Assembly (NCBI GenBank): GCA_963402885.1 | Contig: OY727094.1 | Span: 7,752,501-7,816,500, forward strand | Source: Antedon bifida | Taxonomy: Eukaryota; Echinodermata; Crinoidea; Comatulida; Antedonidae | Direction of reading: 5' to 3' | Length of the DNA stretch: 64,000 nt | Part shown: piece by piece, positions 37,218 through 49,200 of the stretch | How the letters are laid out: every line of letters starts with the position of its first letter | Position numbering within the stretch: position 1 is the stretch's first letter | Notes under the pieces: model-generated | What the model saw: only the letters and a program-made list of their open reading frames with translations | What the model was told of the DNA's origin: nothing | The model's database searches: none | Made by a program: the position numbers and the translations under genes

Positions 37218-40200
37218 CTACGGGGACAAGGAAAAAAAAAAACCTGTCAGTGATGCTAACAACACGATTTTAATTAAAAACACGACATCAAGAAAAATGC
37301 AAGTAAAAGAGAGAGCTTCTCCTTTTTTCTTGTGAATTAACTAATTCAACCCAAAATCAATTTCTCAGGTTAATGTTGATAGTGACATTAGTGTCACTTT
37401 GTGGTGTCACTGATAAACACATCTTAAGACCAATTTACACAGACGAGCGGTAACGGTAAGCAGAAAACTGCGTAGCTTGTCCAACATTATCTGTATCCTC
37501 TATTGTGTAAATAAGAAATAACATTCTATATTCATATTACCGTTACCGCTCGTTTGTGTATATTAGCCTTTAGAAGCAACACATAAACCAGACCTCCAAA
37601 CTTGAAAAAATGAAATATCGGAAGGGTTTATGAAACTATACTATAGATGCTGCTATAAAAAAACATATTGGTAAACATATGTTAGGCATAGCAAAGGCAG
37701 AAAATGTTGTGCCAACTCATTATTTCACTAAATAAACTAAGTAATTGATCATAAACATTCGTACAGACTGACGTATAAAACATATTTACAACCTATTTAT
37801 GTCATTCAAAAAATGTGTATGCAGTGTATAACTTTTTCTGATTTTAATGCTTCATCATCTCCGATATTTAAGCAACTTAATATTCTAGATGTTCATAAAC
37901 TATACGAATTATGTTAATTTTGTTTTTGATTTATATAATAGAAACTCTGCACATCAAATCAGTTATTATTTTAGTACAGTTGATCATTTACGAACTACTA
38001 GGTTTAAACAAGGTAATAACCTATCTATCCCAAAAGCCCGTACTATGGCAGGTCAATTTAGAATTTCGTTTACTGGCACAACATTTTGGAATAATTTATC
38101 ACTCGACATAAAAAATAATACATCAAAAATTAATTTCGTAAAAAATATAACTGAACTACTATTATCGAGATACTGATTAATGCTGGCCCACCTCTTTCTT
38201 TTTGTCATTAATTGTGTTTTTTTTTACATTATTGTATAATTATATTATCAAAATCGTTTGCACTGAACAGTATTATATTTGTTAATCAGGTGTAAACCAT
38301 TGACTAGCGAAAGCTATTTGTTTATACCGTTTTGCCTTTGGTGAATAAAGAATTATGATATATTACAATATTTTCTATTCTCCTATCTATATCTAGAGTG
38401 TAGTAGTAAATTGTAAATTTATGCGATTTTGCAATAGTTTTTTGGTTTATCCAAAATATCGGGAGAACTTGCATTTTAGCAGGAGGACGTTGATTGGAAA
38501 TATTGTGCCATTATCATGGGAGGTCTGAAGTACAGTTACAGATGACTACTTTACAAACAGGCTTCCAACTTTCATTTTTACTGATTTATAAACAAAAATC
38601 ATATAATTTTTCTGCATATGTCAAAAGTGTTTACGATTCTTTCCTTATAAATAATGGACAAATAACAATTTATGAACAAACACATTTTTAAAGGTCAGCT
38701 TTGTGAATATAAAATAGATAGATTTTAAATTATTATTTGTTTGTGAAGCAAGTAACCTTTCAATATGAACATATTTTCATAATTATTTAATTGTTATGCA
38801 AATGTTCTATTGACAGTTAATATAGCATAGGTACATACCTACCAGCATTTTTTCTATGGTAAATAAAATAATGATATTCTCACTCAAATACATAATCATA
38901 GTGTTATAAATTTCATGCTGTTCATGTATGTCTTGTTAGATATAAATAGTATAGTCATTGTTAGGCAAGCCTACGGTAAGATTGTTTGTTCCTTTTAGTC
39001 AAGTAAAGAACCTATGTTATTATTTTTAGTGACATGCATTTTTATGTTTTTTCAATTTATTTTTCCATAGTATGGTTAAGATCTGAAAGGCGTTTGAGGA
39101 CTGCTTGAGATGGAACAAAACGCTTCCTTAATTATTTTGTTCCACATTCAATCAGGCTTTTTAATCAACTATTAGTTAATTTCGTTGTTTATCAGAGTAA
39201 TATTGTAGCTCTGTTGTATTTTGGAAATATTTTTGTCTTTTTCTGTATTACTAAATTAACCTTCAACTAATTTTGATACAAGATAACTTGAGCAATTGTA
39301 TGTCAACATGAATTTCCTTTTGGACAAATAAAATGAACTATGAGATAAAATATCGATATCATGTAATGCAGCCTTTATCTAAATTTTGTTATTTGTAGAT
39401 GTTTGCATGTATATTATATTAAAAGTATTTCAGCCCTGATAATGGTGACGTATGGTCACTGTAGGGTAATGATGAAATAAAATAAAAATTAAAAAAATTG
39501 CTGAGACTTTTATAAAATTTGGCCATGATGTTAACAAAAAATAAACAGAAGGCAAGAGTTTAGCATAACTTTCAACGATGGCGTTTCTCGTTGCATGGCA
39601 TAAAAAAAGGTTTAAAAAAAAGATGTCAGTGATGCTACAGTACAAATTAATACTAACAATGTGATGTTATTAAACATAACATCAAGAAATATGCAATTAA
39701 AGTTGAGAGTTTCACAAAAGACAACGTTAATTGTAATTTTGTTAATTAACTAATTAAACCCAAAATCAATTTCCCAGTTTAGTGTCGGTAGTGACATTGG
39801 TGTCACTTTGTGGTGTCACTGATAAAATTGCCATACATTAGCAGTAACAAATATACCAGACCCCAAACTTGGAAAAATTAAATATCGGAAGGGTATAGGA
39901 AACTATAAATGGCGCTATACAAAACATGTTGGCATTTTGGCGGAAAATATTGGTCCAACTCATTATTTCACTAAATAAACTAAGCAATTGATTATAAACA
40001 TTCGTACAGACTGATATTACAATATTTTTTATTCTCCTATCTATATCTAGAGTGTAGTAGTAAATTGTAAATTTATGCATATTTCAATAGCTTTTTGGTT
40101 TATCCAAAATATCGGGAGAACTTGCGTTTAAATAGCAGGAGGGCGGGAGAGTTTCGCGCCATAATCGTGGGAGGTCTGAATTACAGTTAAAGATGACTTC

Positions 40201-43200
40201 TTTACAAACAGCCTTCCAACCTTCATTTTTACTGATTTATAAACAAAAACCAAAACATTTTTCTGCATAGGTCAAAAGAAAATAAAATTGTGTTTACGAT
40301 TTGTCCCTTATAAATAATGGACAAATAACTATCAATATAGAACAATCAAATTTTAAAAGGTGGTCAGCTTTGTGAATATAAATAGATTTAAAGGTACCAA
40401 TATGAATATATTTTCATAATTATTTTATTTGTTATGCAAATGCTATATTGACAGTTAATATAGCAATCATATTTTACTATTTAGCATAGGTACATACCTA
40501 CCAGCATTTTGCTTATATGCTAATAAAATAATAATATTCATATTCTCACTCAAATACATAAGGGTAAGCCTTCATAGTGTTTTATATTTCATGCTGTTCA
40601 CATCTTCTTTGATATAAGTAGTATAGTCAGTGTTAAGCAAGCCTATGGTAAGATTGTTCATTCCTTTTAGTCAAGTAAAGTTTTAGTGACATGTATTTTC
40701 AATTTATTATATCTCCTTTTTATGTCTTTTTCAATTTATTTTTGTGAGTACCAATATCGAGTAATTCAGCACTTATCTACATTGTGTTATTTGTAGATTT
40801 TTGCATGTACATTAAATTATAAGTCTTTCCGACCTGTTAACGGTGACATATGGTCAATGGAGGGTCATTAAAAAAAAAAACAAATTTGCTGAGACTTTTA
40901 TAAAAATTTGGTTGTGTGATTTTCTGGAATGTTTTTATCTATTGAAGCTTAAAATACTGCTCAGTTTCCACGCCAACCTGTGAGTAGATGGTAGGCATTG
41001 TTTTTTCAACTCTATTCTATGAGGCATTGTTTTTTGTTTAAAACCTGTTAACGCTTAAAATCAATTTTGTATCTTTTTTAGATGGCGAACAAAAGTGAAA
41101 ATAAAACTACAAATTCGGGACATCACCACATACTCGCATGCAAGATTTGCCTGTACCGTTTTAATAATGACACACGTATGCCAAAGTGTCTTCCACGATG
41201 TGGACATACGCTTTGCCTTGTTTGTGCCAGAAGGATTTACAGGAATGGCATGATTCGTTGTCCATTCTGTCGTGTAAGTTGCGACACCTCAGAGGACATA
41301 TCTGCAGATATACCAGACAATTGGGCTGTCAGAAACTTGGTGGAGATAAATTATCTGGATTCTGGTAATTTTAAGACTGTTGATGGTTTCTCTGGTACTG
41401 CCACCAGTGCTACAGGTGCACAGTGTTCTGCTGCCATTACAATGACTCCATCTTCTGATCAGCAAAGAGTTACTGATGGTGTGGAAAGCGTGTTACATGG
41501 AAATTCTACCTCAAACATCATGTTATCTGATAGAGATTTTAAAGTTCTACATAATGATGTTCCAGAAAGGATGTCAGAGGAACACAGAGGACAAGCTAAT
41601 TTGCATGAACCAGGAGTAAATACAAGATTTGAGATGGATCAGACTCAGGCAACAGAAAGAGAATCCTTAATACCATGTACCATAATAATACAGCCAATCT
41701 GTAAGAAAACTAACAAGAGGACAATCCTAGTAAGAACGGACGTACTCAGACCTCGTGATCTTCCAATTATGGAAGAAAGTTTAAGAGTAAGTGGAACCGA
41801 TCCAGAATCAAAATCAATTGCCGTAAACGTCCTTGAGACCGAAGAGACAAAGTTTGAATATACATACACACTGACCAAGCGAGGGATTTATAAGTTCAAC
41901 TTAACACTGTATGGTAAACAAGTAGTAGGCTGCCCTCTGGAAGTGGAGGAAACAAGCACGCACAAATTCCTTTTCAAAAGGAGTAGTAAAAAGACAGATT
42001 CAAAGAAGAAAAGCAAAAGAAGTCTGTTTTTTCACAGCGCCAACAAGCTTGATGAAACCAGAGCTCGGAATTCATTCAGCTATCAATCAAGAAGTAGGGG
42101 ATTGTTTAACGAGGCAGTCGTTCATGGCGGTATAGTGGATTACTCTTACTATTATTAGGTTGTGTTCACACTGACTTACTGACACTGAGGCCAAATTCCT
42201 TATATGAAAAATGAGTGTAATATTTTGAGAATTAACTCATTTCAGATTCTGTATGTTTGGCATAGAATTCAACTTTGAGCGTGGTAAAGCTTGGTTCCCA
42301 CTAGCGACGCAACGTAACGCAACCTATGCAACGGAACAAAATGCCCTTCCAATAATTGTGTTTGCCCCCGCCTGCATGAAATCAGATTTTTGCAGCACTG
42401 TTGCGTCGTCGGTTCGCACTTTGCGTCAATATGTCGCTGCGTTGCGTTCTAGTGGGAACCACGCTTTAAACATACATGTGTGAATGTAGCTCACAGAAAA
42501 TGTAACATAGCCCAGCGTTTCTCGGGCCACCTGGCCGAACCCAGATTCACTGTGGACATAGCTTAAAGGTAGTACAGAAAAACTGTTGAACATATTAGAT
42601 ATTTATGATTATGAATTATAATACTATATAATATATAATAACTGCTACAAAATTATTTACAATTACTTTTTTCTATGATGGTGTCATTTCGTAAAAGAAA
42701 TTTTGACTTTCTTTTTTGTTTCTTTGATTTGTACGTTACTTGTTCTTTTTTTAAACCATATTCTGTTTCATTGTTATATTTGATTTTGTTTCTATCTTTT
42801 CTGCTTTGGAAGAAAATAAATGTTTAATTTGGTTTGATTTGATTTTAATCTAGATTGTCATCTAAGCATATAACTTCTTTCTTGATTCTCTGATTTGTAC
42901 GTTACTTTTTCGTTTTTAAACGATATTACGTTTCATTGGTTTTTTTTTCTGCTTTGGAAGGAAATAAATGTTTATTTTGATTTGATTTGATTTTAATCTA
43001 GATTGTCATCTAAGCATATAACTTATGTAAATTTAATTCAGGCAAGGAAAATGACATGCAGGCTAGCTAATAAATACAGGTATCTAAATAAGGACTATTT
43101 GTAACCACTTTTTCTTTGTTTGAAATAATGGAAGCATATCATCAACAAAAATACAATGACATTTTATAAAAAAAAATTTTGCCTAAAGCTTGGTTCAGAT

Positions 43201-46200
43201 GTAAGCGCACCACAATGAATTTGACCAATCATAACAAACTATACTTGTGATTGGTCAACTCACTTGCGTCATGCATATGTGTCCCAGTGGAAATGGTTAT
43301 AAAGTAAATAAAATAAAAACTAACCATAATGTTGCGCTGTTTAAGACGTTCATTCAGCTGTATTGCTTCTACATAGCGCCCTCTTTGGAGGTAGTGCATA
43401 ACGAGCAGTTCTTGTGAATTTGGCTCAGTACTGGTTTCAAGGTAGCGAATAAGCATTGCTTCTTCTTCATCAGTAAAATGCAATTTTAAAAGATTGTCCA
43501 TTGTATGTGCTACAAAAACAATGTATTTGTTAAATTTTCAAAATCCTAAATATTGTATTTAAAAAAATTTTAAAAAGTAAACAAAAATATTTCTATGAAA
43601 TTCAACAAAACAAATATATGAATAGTAATAATATACAAAAATACTTAATGACTGAATAATTAATTCTAACTATTCTTACATTTGTCTCATTTTATGTTTT
43701 GCAACAACATGCATACAAATAATAATATATAATATAAATTATAAACATTCGTTACAAAAGAAATTCATCAATGAATATATATATATATATTTTGTATGTT
43801 ATTGTATTTTTATGTGAGCGATTGTGCCTGTCATGAATTTCTGCAAGAACCAAATAAATCAGAATCTGAATGAATATAACCATGGGCGCCTCAATCTGCT
43901 TTGAATGTTACATTTTTAAAAAAGATTTTTACTCAAATATAATTTGTGCTTTCTTTTGAGAGTATCATGTATTTTTGGAAGAATCTTTTAAACCACATTC
44001 AAGAACAGTACAGTAAACAGTTCTTTTTATTAAAATTTTACCCACTACATAAAACAACAAGGACATAATGTAAAGAAGTATTAACCAATCACATGCAATC
44101 CTTTGGAAAATCATCATTAGTGATTGGTCAAATTACTTTATTACATTTGCATTTTTCCAAGTGGAAACCAATCTTAATAGAATACAAATGAACATAAAAT
44201 GTGCAATGTAATGTCATAATATTTAATTAGGGAAAAAATGATGTGTACTAGATGGAGATTTAATTAAAGACAACATTACTTTGTTGACATCCTAGGAACA
44301 GGTGTAGCAGAAGGTCCTGGGCAGAAGCGGGATCGTTATACTTTCTCTGGAATTGAAATGCTTCAGACGTTAATCTGAAAGGAGAAGAAATATTATCGGT
44401 GAGTTTTTTATTAAAAACAAATATTGTGCAAATTTAAATGCCAACTTAATGTCAATGGCTACCAGATGTCTCTATGAGACTAGTACCAGATATGAATATA
44501 CACAATATCAGTTATTCACCCAATTCTCAGTGCTGTATCACCACATGACAATTATTCAACAGTATCACAGGCACATTCCATAATACAGAGTCAATGTGCA
44601 TCACATGTGGTGCCTGTATCATGGACAATTAGATTGATGGTTAGGTTAGAGTCTATGATGCAGGCAGGGAAGGTGAAACACATGAGATGTATCATGAACA
44701 GTTAGATTAAGGGTTAGCTTAGAGTCTATGATGCAGGCAGGGCATGTGAAACACATGAGATTCTGTATTATGGAATTTGCCTATGATACACAAGACAAAT
44801 TTAGATACAGCACTGAGAATAAGTTGGATTTATATATAAAACACACAATATTGCTAAATATACCCATTAGCAAGAAGAACCGTAAGGTGCATTTGAACGT
44901 CTTCTAGCGTGTTGAGAGGTGGGTTGCGTGTCCGTTGGTAATGCAGCGCCTTCTTACTGTTGTCGTGGTACAGGAAGGCTTTCATGATGCGTTGGTGTTG
45001 CCATGACGGTAGGTCAACAGTGATGAGTGGGTCAAGAAAGGTTGTTATAGCATCCTGTAAAAATATAGAAGAAAATTAATTCTTATACTTTGATCACCCA
45101 ATAAGAATATTTACTACATAAGGGCTCTATTAAGGGGACACCTTTAGGACCCATTTAATTGTCCGCTGAATAGATGATGGGTGTCGTATTAAAACATTTC
45201 TCGGCCACTTTTTTCACAGGAAAGTGTCCCCTTAATAGGGGTGTCCCAAAGGAATACATTTGATCTCTGGTGTGCGTGTGTACAATTGAGGGACTAGTGC
45301 TGTTCCGCCATACCACGTGTGTTAAAGAGTCGCTATCCAATCGAGTTTAAACAATACCATGAAAACCAGTGATCTAATGGTTAGGACATCTGAATATCAA
45401 ACAGAAGGTTCCGGGTTTGAATATCGGTTGGGGCGACATTTTTTTATTCTCACAGATTTCCTCATCTTATAGTTGCAAATTAATAAATTAAATTTTAGTA
45501 TATCATGGGGTGGTTTAGAATTTGTCTGTGGTGTTTATATAAAACTGTATATACTGTATATCAGAAAAACAGTAGAACAAATTAAACATTTACCTCAAAC
45601 AATTTATGATCGAGAAGAAAAAAGCCTCTTAGTAACCTAGCAACACCGGGTGGTATACAAAACGTTTGTTCAAATTGACCTATTTTATCCAGAATCTGAA
45701 ATATTAAAAATAAACTCATTAACATAGTAGAATTTAATGTCTATTTTACATATTTCTCTTTAATTTATTATTCATTTATGATAATTTATAACAGATTCAT
45801 GTCTGATTTTTGCATTTTTACTTTGCAAAAAGTTCTTTTGCGTTTTGGTTATTAAATTTATTTTACATAAATAACTATACAAGGTATATTTTATTTGTGT
45901 TTTTTTATGTTTCAAACTTTCATTTCTGGTTACATTATATTATATATATATATTATATAAATCCAAAGGCAAATTACTGAAAAAATGACAATGCTGTGGG
46001 TATCAGTGGCTGGATCTCAATGGAGATACAAAAAAAAAAAAAGCGAAAAGCTAAATCAAAACGATAAGTAAAACAGCCAGAAAAGTTAGCAGAGCTTTCG
46101 GGAAACACTAGCCCTTCATCAGTGCAAGTGAAGGAATTGGATAACGTATATATAAATATATTATATATATTTACATTAATGGCAGTGTGTTGCACTGATA

Positions 46201-49200
46201 AAAAGTGATAACCAATAGATAAAATAAAAATTCACTCACCTCTTCATGCTTATTTGGATCGAGGCAGATCTCAAGTCCTTGTAGAAAATATGCAACAATA
46301 CAATGTTTAGTCATAAGTGGAACATTCTCAAGTAGATAGATATCCAACAGTGCCTAAGAAAAAGATAACTTATACAGTCAACTCTCCCAATACCTTTAAG
46401 CTAGCCTAATATGTCTGGTATTCGTAATGTGTTTCAAAAGACGAGCGGTTACGGTAAGCGGAAAACCGTGTAGCTTGTCCCACGTATAATCTGTACTGTA
46501 TCTACCAAAGCATAAAACTGCCTGTCCGCTCCGCATTTTGTGTAAATGGTCATAAGGAATAACACATATTCTATATTTTTATTACAGTTACCACTCGTCT
46601 TTGCCGTAATGGGAAAAATGAATCTGGGACAATTTGGACCTCAGTCTGGTTTTGGGAGAGTTTCTGGTTTTCAGAGAGTTTAGTGTTGGGAGAGTCGACT
46701 GTATTTAAAATAATTCTGTTTTAAGATTTTAAAGGAATTTGTATTTAACTTGCTGAAGAAAATGTTGTGTGTATTACCCATGTGGTGGTTAACATGCTTG
46801 CCTTCCAATACTAAGGTCTAAGGTTCAATCCTTACCTCATGCCAAGGGTTATATTTCACAACGTTAAAACTATTCCACTCCCTAAGCCTCAAATGAGACT
46901 TGAATTTTCGACACGTTTCAAATGTCTGTGATGTTATGAGGATCAGTGACCTTCTTTGACCTTAGTAACAGTTCACCGAAGGTCATCAGGTCATAGAAGT
47001 CACCAATCCTCATAACATCATAGGATTCTTCTCATGAAGATAGAAAATTAAAGGTATGTTGAATTTATGCTGTAAGTTTGTTTAAAAACATTTCACATCC
47101 TGTAATAAGGTTTATCGCAAATTGCGTGAGCGATGCATAATGGGAAGGGTTTGGGAGCAATAGCACCACCACCAGCATATAAAGTTTGTATTATACGGTG
47201 GCGCTATTGCTCCCAAACCCTTCCCATCATGCATTGTGCAATGACGTTTCTTGCGAAATCAAGGTATTTGCAATCAACCTTATTGGCGAATTTACTTTCT
47301 GTGTATGATATAAAAATTATCCAAATGTATTCAAGATATAAAAGAAACTTACATGTATACTTGGGGGTGGATATTTTCCGTTACCGTCCTTGTCCTCTCG
47401 GTTCCACAAATGGACAACATGATCACCTAGTTCATCTATTATTCCATCTATCATCAATATATCACTATCTCCACCAGACCTTTGAAGAAGTGAAAAAAAA
47501 AATTTATTTCATTTATTAAATTTACTATGCTACATTGATTGAATTTAAAGATGTATTGTCCCCAAAAAACATGAAAAATTTAGATTAATAAAATCAATCT
47601 TTTGCTTTAAATTACCAATTTTTTTTAATTCAATCTTTGGTCAAAGTGAATAACTATTATGTGACATTAAAATAGCATATTGAAAAAAAAATGTTAACAA
47701 AATTATTTTTCAGGGGGACAATATATCTTTAAAGTTTATTGTGTATTTTTTATGTTGTACTATATATTGAAATGAATGTCCAATAAATGATTACTTTATA
47801 TTATATAATTTATTTCTCTAATATATATACACGAGAGGCATTGTTTTGCCATGCATATTATCCCAATGTGACCAGCTATCAAGGAAAACAATGTTCCAGA
47901 TTATATAAAATACTGAAACTTTATTTTGTACAAAATATAAAGATCTGTCTACACTATCAAACTTTATGTGACAAAAAAATGTGATGTGCCCATTTTTGGG
48001 CACATCACTACAAAACATCTGATAATTACCTTGTCATTGCTTGAAGTTCTTGTCTGCGTTGGTCAAACGCTTCTCGAAGTCGACTGGCTGGGTACGAAAA
48101 CTGACCTTCAATTACCGGTTGACCGTCATCTTAAAAAAAAAACATGTTAAATTTCAAATACATAAATTCAATATTTGCACTGCTCTCCATGGAAAGAACG
48201 TGCTAACAACACTTTGAATCCTGACAAAACAATTGGGTTGCAATTAAATCTCAGAATTGAGAATAATAAACAAATATTAAATATTTTTCGATTGTTTTTA
48301 GAAAATAAGACGTTTTTCAACATTTTCTGAACATTACTTAGTAAAAATTTGTTAAATATGAAAGTTAGACATCAGACAGCATTTGGGCATATCACACGTT
48401 TTTGTTTTGTTAAACTAGTTTGATAGTGTATACAGAGCTTCAGCGCCAGTGCGCCCTCATGGGCTAGAGTTGCTCGTGCTTTGTGGCTTTAATTTCCTTG
48501 TTGTTGTATTGAGTTATTGATTGTTATTAAAATACATTATTCGCATTACATCGGTCTATGTGTGATCTGTAGAGTTGTGGCATATAAACATCAACCTTAT
48601 TGGCGTAGGCCATGTGACAAGCAATTCATCACCGAATCTATCTATTGTTTTACCTGGACACTCTGGTAGCAGTCCAACACGAATAAACCAAATGACAGCT
48701 TGAAGATGATTGGATATAAGCATTACAACATTCAGTTTGGTTTCTAGATCTGCCTGACCTATAAAGTTAAAAAAAACAAATTAGTATGTATTTTTATTTT
48801 GATTTTCCTAATAAACTGGAAAAAAAGTTTACCATTGTTAAACCAAATAAAATAATGCATTTATTCATGCAATTTTGCTTGTGGGTCACCTTTTATAATA
48901 CAGTGTTCTTTTTAATTACAATAACAATAAGTAATAATGACGAAGGAATGGTGTTATTTCTTATTGACAGTAATTTTTATTTAGCTTTTAGCTTATTACT
49001 GTATAATACTTTAGTGTCTTTATTGAGATCCAGCTATATATAGCATTGTCATTTTTTTCAGTAAGAATGCCTTTAGATTTAAAATAATTAATGTGGCATT
49101 TGCGATGAGGAAAAAAATTATAAGATTAATAATACTACAGTTTATATACATATCATTTGACTCTCACATTTATTCATTCTTTTCATCATTTAATTAAAAA

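Larger units (their letters stand above)
37133..40912. repeat. Direct tandem duplication in ELYS (exon 22 edge and intron 21)
   Basis: Copy A (37133-39525) and copy B (39543-40912) follow each other in the same order and orientation: GGCAAGAGTTTAGCATAACT, CCCAAAATCAATTTC, GGTGTCACTTTGTGGTGTCA, TTATCCAAAATATCGGGAGA, GCTGAGACTTTTATAAAA. Copy A has a LINE insertion (37785-38372) and about 280 bp near 39060-39340 that B lacks. B carries a 52-bp piece of ELYS exon 22 (39547-39598) without either splice border. Confidence 0.85.

Noticed and set aside
39430-39645. Frame containing CHATRNAIVESYAKLLPSV as a second ELYS exon
   Set aside because: Both splice borders are missing; it is a fragment carried by a tandem duplication.
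42253-42483. 76-codon frame after the RING-filamin gene
   Set aside because: It lies within a MITE family 3 inverted repeat.
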